A stretch of 30,202 nt of DNA, from positions 1-30,202 of the IMG/VR virus record IMGVR_UViG_3300044608_001282; one strand, written 5' to 3'. This document shows, one piece after another, positions 7,153-14,031 of the stretch (position 1 is the first letter of the stretch; each line of letters begins with the position of its first letter). Below the pieces are notes generated by a model, which worked only from the letters and a program-made list of their open reading frames with translations, was not told the origin of the DNA and did not search any database. Origin of the DNA: a virus. The position numbers and the translations under genes are program-made.

Positions 7153-8490
7153 TTAAATTACCCCGAGTTGCGGCGTCACATCGCCGATAAAACCGTTTGT
7201 TGCGCCGCCTGCTGCGGACCGCAAAAAGCTATCGATTGAATTTGCGATGCGTTGCTGCACGGCTAGTTGTTCGCGCTGGACCACAACGGCGTCATCGCCG
7301 CCCCAAATGCCTGCTCCAAACGCGCCCACTTTGGCTGCGCTGGAAGTGATCATTGGTTCCATGGCGTTGCTGATGGCTTTTGGAATGTAACCTGCACCAG
7401 AATCTCCCGGCATTGGCGTGCCGTATTTTTCACGAGCTGCCGCCGCTGTTGCTTGTTTGCTCGCCTCAATGGCATCGGATGCCGCTTGGATGCGAGCCTC
7501 AGTTTCCGTCGTGTCAACAGTTGGGCTTTGTGCTCGCGCTTCGTTTGCAGCGATTTCCATCGCTTTGACTTGCTCGCTTGTTGATTTAAAAATGTTTTTG
7601 ATCGACGCAGCACTGACTGCCAATTGCACGCGGAGTTCTTCGCCCAAAAAATTGACCGCGTTCAAAAACGCCAGCTTCAGGGTGTTATAAATCAAGTCGC
7701 CGGTCGTGCCGAAATTTTGGAAGTAATTGATCCAGAATGCAACAGCGTTGCCAAAAGCCTGACCAATCCCTGACAAGTCGATGCCGTTGAGAGCATCAAC
7801 AGCGCCCATGATTTGCGGCATCACTTCCGATGCCATGCCGACAAAAAGGCCTTGAATCTTTGTGCCTGCGGTGCCCAGTACATCGCTTGCCCGGTCAAAG
7901 ATGCCTGCGTTTTCAAGCATCAAAGCCGCCTGATTGCCTAGTGCTTTGCGCACATCTTCCATCCCGCCAGCGGCAAACAATGCAAGCAATTTGGCTCCGC
8001 TTTTGCCAAACACTTCCATTGCCATCGCCGCGCGTTGAGTTGGGTTTTGGATTTTGGAAATTGCGTCCCCGACTTTGGCAAGTTGCTCGTCAGCCGAAAG
8101 CCCTTGAATCTCTTCAATTGAGATTCCCATGATGGCAAACTTTTTTGCGGCTTCAATTGAGCCAGTCGCCGCTTCGGCAATGTTGCGTTGCAACTTCGCA
8201 AGCACCGGCTGCACATCGCTTGCTGCCATCCCTGCCTGCTCAAAAGCAAGCTGCAATTCCATGAGCTTGTCGACGGCAACGCCAGTTTGCCCGGACAAAT
8301 CCACAAGCGCACCTCCAGCTTCCAACGCCGAATAAAACTGGCGCACCATCATCCCAATGGTTCCCATCACTCCCGCCGTTCCGAGAACGCGCTGCATGAT
8401 TGAGCCAAGACCAGCCATGGATGCCTGTGCGCGTGCAATGCCGCTTACAAACCCGCTTGTATCTGCTCCGATTTGGATATTGTTTGCCAT
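7153..8490 (-). CDS. Tail tape measure protein, 445 aa
   Basis: The N terminus MANNIQIGADTSGFVSGIA and the following Ala/Gly/Met-rich helices (GSIMQRVLGTAGVMGTIGMM) match phage tape measure proteins. Hydrophobic stretches of the type GLFVGMASEVMPQIMGAV and FLNAVNFLGEELRV occur in the middle (about 210-290). A long helical Ala/Glu/Lys section follows (about 300-350). Tape measure length sets tail length; at about 0.15 nm per residue (the known rule for lambda-like phages) this short protein would imply a tail of roughly 65-70 nm. It lies downstream of the frameshifted chaperone gene but separated from it by one extra gene. The AACC-ATG start lacks a Shine-Dalgarno sequence. Confidence 0.85.
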   Translation of the reverse strand: MANNIQIGADTSGFVSGIARAQASMAGLGSIMQRVLGTAGVMGTIGMMVRQFYSALEAGGALVDLSGQTGVAVDKLMELQLAFEQAGMAASDVQPVLAKLQRNIAEAATGSIEAAKKFAIMGISIEEIQGLSADEQLAKVGDAISKIQNPTQRAAMAMEVFGKSGAKLLALFAAGGMEDVRKALGNQAALMLENAGIFDRASDVLGTAGTKIQGLFVGMASEVMPQIMGAVDALNGIDLSGIGQAFGNAVAFWINYFQNFGTTGDLIYNTLKLAFLNAVNFLGEELRVQLAVSAASIKNIFKSTSEQVKAMEIAANEARAQSPTVDTTETEARIQAASDAIEASKQATAAAAREKYGTPMPGDSGAGYIPKAISNAMEPMITSSAAKVGAFGAGIWGGDDAVVVQREQLAVQQRIANSIDSFLRSAAGGATNGFIGDVTPQLGVI

Positions 8491-8492
8491 GG

Positions 8493-9245
8493 TTAACGAT
8501 TGTAAACAGCCTGCGCGTCAATAATTCCACGCGAAATAGCTCGGTTAAGTTGTCGCCTCATGCTTTCTGCTTGCCGGTAATAAGCGGCATCAAGCGCCCG
8601 TTGAATGCGCCGGGAATCGGTGTGCCGGTTCGGATTTTGCGCCTTAAATTCCACCGTGTTGCCACTGGATCGCAAAACCGAACTTCCGTTGTTGCGTGAT
8701 CTCCAGCGTGCAATCCAGTCAGGAAAACTGACTCCAAGTGCAGTTCCAGCCGCACACCATCCGGCTGCAGTTGCGCCAATGGTTTTGTCCAGCAACTCCT
8801 GGACTCGTTTGCGAGTCTCAACCGTTACAAAATGCTTGGGCCCATTTTGCGGGTACTTTTTGCTGGGTTTCTGGTTGCGCTTTATAAACTGCACCACCGT
8901 TTCAGGTGAGGCTTCAAGTTGCTGCTGAATCGCTTGATATTGCGCTCGCCGAGCTTGGTTGCGGGTGCGTTCTAAACCTCTTGCAATCGTGGCAGCGTTG
9001 CGCGCCACAAGCGCAAATTTGAGGCTGCCGCGAATTGCACGGCGAGACGCCGAGTAGCCTTTAGCAAACGACCGACCAGCCATTGGCGGCGTGTACAAAA
9101 AAGCAAACTTGACGAGCCCTTTTGCTTCACGGCGAATCACTTGTTCAAGCGAAAGTCGGCTGATTTGAATAGTCCGCTGCAAATAGCGGTTAAAGCGGCG
9201 AGAATACTCGTCGGCATTGTTGGTGACTCGGATTGCGTCACTCAT
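8493..9245 (-). CDS. Basic tail-module protein between chaperone and tape measure, 250 aa
   Basis: The ATG at 9245 overlaps the end of the frameshift extension by 8 bases, so I use it rather than the in-frame ATG at 9278. The product starts MSDAIRVTNNADEYSRRFNR and is very rich in Arg, Gln and Ala, with long amphipathic helices (QISRLSLEQVIRREAKGLV, NQARRAQYQAIQQQLEASPE). A central region has KPSKKYPQNGPKHFV and VSFPDWIARWRSRNN. Most lambda-like phages have the tape measure directly after the chaperone, so an extra gene here is unusual. It could be a minor tail or tail-completion protein. No family recognised. Confidence 0.65.
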   Translation of the reverse strand: MSDAIRVTNNADEYSRRFNRYLQRTIQISRLSLEQVIRREAKGLVKFAFLYTPPMAGRSFAKGYSASRRAIRGSLKFALVARNAATIARGLERTRNQARRAQYQAIQQQLEASPETVVQFIKRNQKPSKKYPQNGPKHFVTVETRKRVQELLDKTIGATAAGWCAAGTALGVSFPDWIARWRSRNNGSSVLRSSGNTVEFKAQNPNRHTDSRRIQRALDAAYYRQAESMRRQLNRAISRGIIDAQAVYNR

Positions 9246-9800
9246 CGTCTTCGTCCTCCTCCCGTTGCGGCGATACAAACAGGCTTTCTAGCGCCTTTTG
9301 TTTGCGGCGAATAGTCCATGCCCCGTTGCCCCAGATCGCGGCGTGGTAAACGCGCACAAGCATTGCCAGCGGTGCTCTGCGTTGTATGTAGTCGTGCGCC
9401 CATCCTGTTTCACGCGCCAGTACCAGAAGAAAGGATTCCTCCCAGCCCGGCGCTGTTAGTTTTTTGGTTGATCCGTTCGCCCTCCCGGTTGCGGTATGAC
9501 TTCCACGCGGCCCGTTTCTACGGCTTCGGCTTGTGCTCGGCACCATTCAGCGACTGGCTTTGCCAACGCCAGCGGGAAGGCCCGCGAAAATGCTTTGATA
9601 GCAACGGTTGCAGTCTTGTCAGAGATCGCCTGTTCCACTTCTTCGGGCTCGCGGCTCTGCATCCACGCAACAGCCACAACCTGCTCTTGGTCAGTCATGG
9701 CTGCCAGCCCAAGTTCCATGATTGCCATCTGCGTGGTCAGCGTCCACGGACGCAACTCCAGCGGCCCGATCACCGTGTTTTTGAGGAAAAACGGGTTCAT
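9238..9800 (-). CDS. Tail assembly chaperone GT-type fusion made by -1 frameshift, 187 aa
   Basis: The zero frame (9800 to 9456) ends with codons CCA AAA AAC TAA. At the A_AAA_AAC heptamer the ribosome can slip one base back and continue CTA ACA GCG in the -1 frame to 9238. This adds 73 residues that begin LTAPGWEESFLLVLARETGW and end in the acidic tail REEDEDDE. The extension has no convincing start of its own (its frame opens inside the upstream gene), which supports production by frameshift. This is the well-known gpG/gpGT arrangement of lambda: the longer form binds the tape measure and recruits tail tube protein. Only the event itself is inferred; heptamer, frame and stop are seen. Confidence 0.82.
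9456..9800 (-). CDS. Tail assembly chaperone, unshifted G-type form, 114 aa
   Basis: The ATG at 9800 overlaps the previous stop at 9797 by ATGA, so it is preferred over upstream in-frame starts. The protein begins MNPFFLKNTVIGPLELRPWT and has helical, tail-chaperone-like content (TTQMAIMELGLAAMTDQEQV). It has a C-terminal Ala-rich region ending TDQPKN before TAA. In tailed phages the gene upstream of the tape measure codes a chaperone made as a major short form and a minor frameshifted form. The location, size and slippery heptamer fit. No catalytic function is expected. Confidence 0.78.
   Translation of the reverse strand: MNPFFLKNTVIGPLELRPWTLTTQMAIMELGLAAMTDQEQVVAVAWMQSREPEEVEQAISDKTATVAIKAFSRAFPLALAKPVAEWCRAQAEAVETGRVEVIPQPGGRTDQPKN
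9459..9465 (-). other. Programmed -1 ribosomal frameshift site, A_AAA_AAC
   Basis: Read on the minus strand the heptamer is A AAA AAC in the zero frame CCA-AAA-AAC, immediately followed by TAA. It satisfies X_XXY_YYZ with X = Y = A and is one of the most efficient slippery heptamers known. Slippage by one base back exactly joins the chaperone frame to the downstream frame. I did not find an obvious strong downstream stem, but a stop directly after the slippery site can itself cause pausing. Confidence 0.8.
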
Positions 9801-10222
9801 GCGAATCGGGCTGCAAACTCTTGTTTCAGCCACTCGGGAGAATCTGGATAAACGATCCCAAACGCTCGCCCGTCTTTCCGCGAGATCCCCACGGCAGACG
9901 ACCGTGCAAACCGTTTCAGGTCGCGAGCATTGTCACGGTAGCCGCGCATCCACGAGATGTCCGAATCGGGATGCGCCTTGCACCAGTCAAGGTCTTCAAA
10001 GCGTTTACGAAACTCATCAAAATCAATGGGTTGTCCATCGATCTTTGCGAGCACATCGCAGTTCACGATCCAGCGCACATGCGGTTTGCCGGATTCGTCC
10101 ACGAAGTGCTGGAACCCACCTCGTTCAACAAGTGCACCGCCTGAGGTCAACCAGGCTGCGATGATGTCTGTGTTGAAGCTCTTGCCGGGAGCTTCGGAAT
10201 CCTCAATTAATCGGAGGCGCAT
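9797..10222 (-). CDS. Tail-module protein of unknown function, 141 aa
   Basis: The protein starts MRLRLIEDSEAPGKSFNTDI. A possible structural pattern is an N-terminal strand, a helix with ISWMRGYRDNARDLKRFARS in the middle and a tail ending EWLKQEFAARFA. Charged and soluble, with no membrane segment or metal motif. It sits between the paralogous tail proteins and the chaperone, the usual site for tail tube or tail assembly accessory genes. The start has an AT-rich leader without Shine-Dalgarno (AAACAAAAT-ATG). The stop overlaps the chaperone start by ATGA. Function is not assigned. Confidence 0.65.
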   Translation of the reverse strand: MRLRLIEDSEAPGKSFNTDIIAAWLTSGGALVERGGFQHFVDESGKPHVRWIVNCDVLAKIDGQPIDFDEFRKRFEDLDWCKAHPDSDISWMRGYRDNARDLKRFARSSAVGISRKDGRAFGIVYPDSPEWLKQEFAARFA

Positions 10223-10232
10223 ATTTTGTTTA

Positions 10233-10547
10233 CTAGGTTGCGTTTACATACACGGTGCCGGTCGCGGACCAGCCACGGTAATCGTCGTTCTTTGAGTCGA
10301 GCGTCACATTCGTCCAAAATCCTTTGCCAAAAACGCCAGTGACGCCGCTGACAGTGTCAGCCACATCAAAAGGGCATGTGTCGCCTTTGCCTTTTACGCT
10401 GATGGAATAGGACGTGTCGTATGTCCTTGCTTCAGAGTGCTGTCCAAGCGAGTTGATCAATTGCTTGAACTCGCCTTTCATTTCGAGATCAACCGATTCG
10501 ACGATTGATCCAGAAGCCGTTACAATGGAGATGCCGAAAGTAGCCAT
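10233..10547 (-). CDS. Small tail protein (tube-like), paralogue of the adjacent gene, 104 aa
   Basis: The sequence MATFGISIVTASGSIVESVD continues into a strand-rich fold with TSYSISVKGKGDTCPFDV and ends NDDYRGWSATGTVYV. The later two segments match the neighbouring product of 10551-10850 in order and spacing (TTTTTVKTKGEASLLAV and NDDFSTAEATYTL). A pair of consecutive related beta-rich proteins just before the chaperone is compatible with a tail tube protein and a related tail or terminator subunit. The family relationship is seen as conserved short motifs only. The product would be a major virion component if it is the tube. AACC-ATG start, no Shine-Dalgarno. Confidence 0.7.
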   Translation of the reverse strand: MATFGISIVTASGSIVESVDLEMKGEFKQLINSLGQHSEARTYDTSYSISVKGKGDTCPFDVADTVSGVTGVFGKGFWTNVTLDSKNDDYRGWSATGTVYVNAT

Positions 10548-10550
10548 GGT

Positions 10551-10850
10551 TTATTCAAAGAGGGTGTAGGTTGCTTCGGCTGTGGAAAAGTCGTCGTTGG
10601 TTTGCGAAACCTTTGATCCAGTGAGCTTTGCGCCGGTAAAGTTTCCTTCCGGCACGGCCAGCAGAGAGGCTTCCCCCTTCGTTTTAACGGTGGTGGTCGT
10701 CGTGCTGCGCGGCTTTGGCTGCACCACTACCGTTTGCCCATCGGCATCGCGAATGGTTGCAAGTTCAACGGCAGTCTCTTGCGACGACTCTTGCAGGTAA
10801 CCGCTTGGTGCGTTCACCCCGAAATCTATTGCTCCAAATGATACAGGCAT
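10551..10850 (-). CDS. Small tail protein (tube-like), paralogue of the next gene, 99 aa
   Basis: It starts MPVSFGAIDFGVNAPSGYLQ. Residues about 35-65 (VVQPKPRSTTTTTVKTKGEA) and the C terminus (SQTNDDFSTAEATYTLFE) align with the paralogue at 10233-10547. The protein is beta-rich, with Thr-rich strands and no helix-breaking catalytic motif. In phages whose main tail tube protein is this short, duplicates are sometimes used for the tube and for a tail-tip or completion subunit. Separated by only 3 bases from the paralogue. The start lies after an AT-rich leader (ACCTT-ATG) without Shine-Dalgarno. Confidence 0.7.
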   Translation of the reverse strand: MPVSFGAIDFGVNAPSGYLQESSQETAVELATIRDADGQTVVVQPKPRSTTTTTVKTKGEASLLAVPEGNFTGAKLTGSKVSQTNDDFSTAEATYTLFE

Positions 10851-10856
10851 AAGGTT

Positions 10857-11237
10857 TTAAGGTTTAGGGCCGTAGCCCACGATGTAGGGCATGGAGGTGC
10901 GCCAATGGCGTTCCTCGCGGAGATTGTCGGTGGACTGTGCGACTACCCCGTAAAGCTGCACAGCGTCAGAATCGAGCACCAGAGAGCGCATGGCGGCGTC
11001 TACCTCGGCAGCAAAAGCGGCCTGCTCGGCCTTGGTGTAGTCATCGGCCTGCGAAATGACATTGAGCGTCAGCGTGCCACGCTGAAGCGGACTGCCCACG
11101 ACGATGTCGCTTTGCAATTCCATCAGCACTGACTTGCCGGGGATTGCTTGGTCGTCCTGTGGTTCGCCAATGTAGACGCCAGGTAATTCCAAGGCCAAAG
11201 CGTCTTGTACCGCTGCTGAAAAGACACCGTCGATCAT
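10857..11237 (-). CDS. Tail terminator / tail completion-like protein, 126 aa
   Basis: The ATG at 11237 overlaps the previous stop at 11234 (ATGA), so I use it over the ORF start at 11267. The product begins MIDGVFSAAVQDALALELPG and shows the alternating pattern of small alpha/beta tail terminator proteins: an N-terminal helix, strands (GKSVLMELQSDIVVGS, RGTLTLNVISQADD), a long helix (KAEQAAFAAEVDAAMRSLVL) and strands to the C terminus. Position after a head-tail connector gene and before the tube-like proteins is that of the gpU/gp17-type terminator. Confidence rests on order and fold pattern, not on a clear signature. Confidence 0.65.
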   Translation of the reverse strand: MIDGVFSAAVQDALALELPGVYIGEPQDDQAIPGKSVLMELQSDIVVGSPLQRGTLTLNVISQADDYTKAEQAAFAAEVDAAMRSLVLDSDAVQLYGVVAQSTDNLREERHWRTSMPYIVGYGPKP

Positions 11238-11536
11238 CGCGAGATGTCCTCCAGATAAATCTTCCACGAAACCGGATCTTCGTCCCAGCTCGTGATCCGC
11301 CGCTCAGTGCCGTTCACTGTGAGCTTTGTGCCTTTTACCGGCTCAGGAAAGCCCGCCTTTGCAACGCGCACAAAGCCCGCGAAATGCTGCTCAAAACCGC
11401 CCATGGCTAACAGGTCGGATGTTTTTTCGGTTGCCACACAATCCGCAGTCACGCCTTGGTAGGTCACGCTATCGGCTTGCATGTAGCCGAGTGCGTCCCC
11501 GAGTGCGGTTGCGGTGATGTCGGTCCAGTCAGACAT
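11234..11536 (-). CDS. Head-tail joining-like protein, 100 aa
   Basis: Begins MSDWTDITATALGDALGYMQ. It has the length and mixed alpha/beta pattern of lambda gpFII-like head-tail attachment proteins: an N-terminal helix, then strands (SVTYQGVTADCVATEKT, GTKLTVNGTERRITSWDEDP) and a C-terminal WKIYLEDISR. gpFII follows the capsid genes and precedes the tail terminator gene in lambda, matching the order here. The start overlaps the previous TAA by one base (TAATG). No catalytic motif. Probable but unproven. Confidence 0.65.
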   Translation of the reverse strand: MSDWTDITATALGDALGYMQADSVTYQGVTADCVATEKTSDLLAMGGFEQHFAGFVRVAKAGFPEPVKGTKLTVNGTERRITSWDEDPVSWKIYLEDISR

Positions 11537-11766
11537 TAAAGCAGCGGTTCTTTTGCGCGCCGGATAGGCGGTTTAACTGCCACGGATTCAACAACCGGCG
11601 TCCCGCGAATTGTGCGGAAGTTCTCGGGGTTCGGATTGCACACCAAAATCAGTTTGCCGGGATTGGTGTGCGCTTTGAAAAACCGACGAGCGTCTGCCGG
11701 TTCCGGTGAGGAAAAGATCACCTGCGGACCACCGCCGGTGTCTTCGATTACGAGGGAGATTTTCAT
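11536..11766 (-). CDS. Small protein after the capsid gene, 76 aa
   Basis: It starts MKISLVIEDTGGGPQVIFSS and continues with a short alpha/beta pattern (ADARRFFKAHTNPGKLILVC) ending in a basic tail RRAKEPLL. No family is recognised. It lies between capsid and head-tail joining gene, where phages place decoration or connector proteins, but its features do not identify which. The start is 23 bases after the hairpin at 11790-11817, the same distance seen for two other genes that follow hairpin modules. Small size and no cysteine pattern; the single Cys is in LVCNPNPEN. Confidence 0.65.
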   Translation of the reverse strand: MKISLVIEDTGGGPQVIFSSPEPADARRFFKAHTNPGKLILVCNPNPENFRTIRGTPVVESVAVKPPIRRAKEPLL

Positions 11767-11785
11767 CGTGAGATAATCGGATGAA

Positions 11786-11818
11786 GCAAAGGCTCCGCCC
11801 CGTAAAGAGCGGAGCCTC
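11786..11818 (-). terminator. Hairpin module 3 after the capsid gene
   Basis: On the minus strand AGGCTCCGC and GCGGAGCCT (11817-11809 and 11798-11790) form a 9-bp stem with a 10-base loop, followed by TTGCTTCATCCGATTATC. It begins about 19 bases after the capsid stop. The stem plus short T tract is intrinsic-terminator-like, but the late operon clearly continues, so it is probably partial or an RNA-stability element. It shares layout and a similar downstream box with modules at 13167-13197 and 15818-15847. Confidence 0.72.
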
Positions 11819-11836
11819 TGCTAATTGAGGGGATCG

Positions 11837-12718
11837 TTAGGGAGTGACGATGCGGACACCCATGTTAGTGCCCTTGCTGACTCCGTAGATGACCGATGCC
11901 GAAATGCAAGTCTTGCCGGATTCGCGGCTATAGAAGCGGCGGAAAGTAACCGGCAGCCCGAGGTCGGGAACGATCACTTCGGCGATTTCGATGGAGTCCT
12001 GAAGAGCGGCTTCGGGATTCACGCGGCGAGCGGCCATGATAAGCGCGCTGCTGTGCATTGCAAAACCGGCCAGCGCTTCGCCGTTAACATCGCAAAGGTC
12101 GGACTCGTAGATGTCAAATCCCGACACGCGAGGAACCAAGCCTTCAGCCTTAAACGGCGTGATGCCGGGAATTTCCGCGCTGATGAAGGTCTTGGAAATT
12201 GCACCGTAGTACGCAGGATTCAGCAGCACCGCACGGCCCATTTTGGGAGCCTTCAGCGTCTGCGTCAGCGTCACGCCGAGGTCGATTACATCCTGCCGGT
12301 CGAAATTGGCAGCACTGGAAGAAAGCGGAGTCTGCGCAAAGTTTGCAGCGGTTACCAGATCCCACAGGTCACCAAATACTTTTGCGCCAAGAGCCTGCAC
12401 CATCGGCGCGAGGAAAAGCCGCTCGAAGTTAATGGAAGACTGGAGAACTTCGATGTCCGTAAACCCGAGCGTTACGCCTTGGTGCTGATCCAGCGTAATG
12501 GTGCGGGCGGTCGTGTCACCGGCCACGGGAGCGTACCCGGCGCTGGTGATGTCCACAACGGAAGGAACCGTTGCAAAACGCGTGGTCACGGACTGTCCAG
12601 CCGATGCAACATCGCTGGAAAAGTCCGTTGTAATCCCACGAAGCGGGGCAAACGCGTTGGTGAGGTAGCTCAAGGAGGCTTGAGCAATCTGATTCAGGAA
12701 AACGCCATTAAGGGCCAT
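11837..12718 (-). CDS. Major capsid protein (HK97 fold), 293 aa
   Basis: The length, the position after protease and scaffold-like genes, and the sequence pattern fit an HK97-type capsid. An N-terminal arm MALNGVFLNQIAQASLSYLT is followed by an A/P-domain pattern (VQALGAKVFGDLWDLVTAAN) and the segment KMGRAVLLNPAYYGAISKTF. A C-terminal strand region follows (DLGLPVTFRRFYSRESGKT). No proteolytic delta domain is visible within it. The unprocessed 293 residues are close to short phage capsids, in which the scaffold is a separate gene. It starts 20 bases after the scaffold-like gene with an A/C-rich leader and no Shine-Dalgarno. Expected to be the most abundant late product. Confidence 0.85.
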   Translation of the reverse strand: MALNGVFLNQIAQASLSYLTNAFAPLRGITTDFSSDVASAGQSVTTRFATVPSVVDITSAGYAPVAGDTTARTITLDQHQGVTLGFTDIEVLQSSINFERLFLAPMVQALGAKVFGDLWDLVTAANFAQTPLSSSAANFDRQDVIDLGVTLTQTLKAPKMGRAVLLNPAYYGAISKTFISAEIPGITPFKAEGLVPRVSGFDIYESDLCDVNGEALAGFAMHSSALIMAARRVNPEAALQDSIEIAEVIVPDLGLPVTFRRFYSRESGKTCISASVIYGVSKGTNMGVRIVTP

Positions 12719-12738
12719 AGTGATTTAGTGTGTGAGGG

Positions 12739-13140
12739 TTAGAGCTGCATTGCTTTCTTGTTCGCGGCGTAAAAATCATTGCGCTCGCGGAAACCAAGAG
12801 TCATGTAGTGCGCCCAAAGTTCGTCTTTAGACTTAGGCGCGGAAATTTGTTCAGGCACGATGGCAACAGGAGCCACGCCCAGATTGGCAACGATCGCGTT
12901 TGCCTTCGCCGCAGCGTCAGCCTCGGCGGCCTTCACGGCGTCAAGCTGCTTGGCAAGTTCGAGCTTTTCGGCGTGCGACTTATCCAGTGCCGCAGATAGG
13001 TCAGCGGACTGCGCTTTGAGAATGTCAAATTGAGCCACCAGCGCGCTATGCTCGGCGCTGAGTGCGTTAAGCGCCGCCACATCTGCCTGGGCGGCAGAAA
13101 GCGCGGCCAGCGCATCGGTGAGGGTCGTAGGAAGATCCAT
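12739..13140 (-). CDS. Scaffold-like coiled-coil protein, 133 aa
   Basis: The first 90 residues are almost purely helical and Ala/Leu/Lys/Glu-rich (LTDALAALSAAQADVAALNA, KSHAEKLELAKQLDAVKAAE), consistent with a long coiled coil. The C-terminal 40 residues (KDELWAHYMTLGFRERNDFY) are distinct and could bind capsid subunits. Small helical proteins between a protease and the capsid gene typically act as head-assembly scaffolds and are cleaved or expelled. Here it is encoded separately from the capsid and follows the hairpin module at 13167-13197. The family is not recognised, so the role is from position and fold. Confidence 0.75.
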   Translation of the reverse strand: MDLPTTLTDALAALSAAQADVAALNALSAEHSALVAQFDILKAQSADLSAALDKSHAEKLELAKQLDAVKAAEADAAAKANAIVANLGVAPVAIVPEQISAPKSKDELWAHYMTLGFRERNDFYAANKKAMQL

Positions 13141-13162
13141 ACAACCCTAGATATCGGGACAA

Positions 13163-13197
13163 GCAAAAGCCCCCTCCGGGACAACCGGAGAGGGCTT
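13163..13197 (-). terminator. Hairpin module 2 between protease and scaffold genes
   Basis: Minus-strand AAGCCCTCTCCGG and CCGGAGGGGGCTT form a 13-base imperfect stem (13197-13185 with 13179-13167) around a TTGTC loop. It is followed by TTGCTTGTCCCGATATC and the ATG of the scaffold-like gene 26 bases later. The GC-rich stem with TTTT is a good intrinsic-terminator candidate on the minus strand. The late genes continue, so it may tune expression by partial termination or act as an mRNA 3'-end/5'-end element. Confidence 0.78.
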
Positions 13198-13227
13198 GAA
13201 TGAACCAAACAAATGAACAACGAACGG

Positions 13228-14031
13228 CTACAGCATACCCAAAAGCGCAGCGTACGCAAGTTCCTGATTGCCGATCCCGTCGATTAAATTAGCTGCCCGC
13301 GCACGCGGAGCCAAATAAGCGGCCCCTGTCATGTACTCTTCGGCCACTAGCCGGTTGCGTAAAACATTGTCGCGGAACTGCGCGAAGCTATCGTCAACAA
13401 GCTGTTGGAGGCTTGCGCGTTGAGCTGGTGTCAGGGACGGTCCCATGCCTGCGCCTTTAAGCGGGCCCGAGGTGATCGGTTCCCACTTCAGCCCTTCCTC
13501 CTCGTACATTGCGGACTGATCTGTCCACGGGATGATGGTGCCGATGCTGCCCCAGGTTGATCCTACGGAGCCAAACACTTTGTCGCAGGAAACCGCAATA
13601 TTGTACGCGGCGCTGCAAGCGGTGTCGTCGGAATAGGCCACGATTGGGACTTTCAAAAACTGGATCAGATCGGTGATCTCCGAGCACCCCGAACAACTCC
13701 CGCCGGGAGAGTTGATCTCCAACAACACGCCGCGCACATTCGCCTCCATCGCGGACTCCAGATCCTCCGCAACCCAATCGTAATCCCACGCGCCGCAACA
13801 GGCCTCGATGGCGCTGATGCCCTTGGCAAGCGTGCCCTCGATGCAAATGTGTGCAATGCCTTGCCCGTCGATCTCCATCGGTTCGCGCTGGGACTTCATC
13901 ATCCCCTCGTACTCGTCCCCGTTCGCGCGCACCAGCCGCGCTTCGACCAGCTTGCGGACGGCAGCGTAGCCGCCGGGTGTAATCAGCCACGGACGGTAAA
14001 AGACTTGCTCGATGACGCGTTGAAATTTCAT
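13228..14031 (-). CDS. Prohead protease, S49 / SppA-like, 267 aa
   Basis: A peptidase S49 (protease IV) fold is seen: the strand ISPG-type segment GVLLEINSPGGSCSG at about 102-116, then SDDTACSAAYNIAVSCDKVF with catalytic-position Ser140 in the A-C-S-A-A-Y context, and an S-G/GT rich loop after it (GSVGSTWGSIGTII). The family processes capsid or scaffold proteins during head maturation, as with the lambda C protein. The gene overlaps the portal stop by ATGA, matching the usual portal-protease order. The catalytic Lys expected some 50 residues later is not assigned with confidence. Function is assigned from the family signature. Confidence 0.85.
   Translation of the reverse strand: MKFQRVIEQVFYRPWLITPGGYAAVRKLVEARLVRANGDEYEGMMKSQREPMEIDGQGIAHICIEGTLAKGISAIEACCGAWDYDWVAEDLESAMEANVRGVLLEINSPGGSCSGCSEITDLIQFLKVPIVAYSDDTACSAAYNIAVSCDKVFGSVGSTWGSIGTIIPWTDQSAMYEEEGLKWEPITSGPLKGAGMGPSLTPAQRASLQQLVDDSFAQFRDNVLRNRLVAEEYMTGAAYLAPRARAANLIDGIGNQELAYAALLGML

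Noticed and set aside
11825-12742. 305-codon plus-strand frame over the capsid gene.
   Set aside because: The minus frame is a clear capsid protein. The plus frame has shadow composition.
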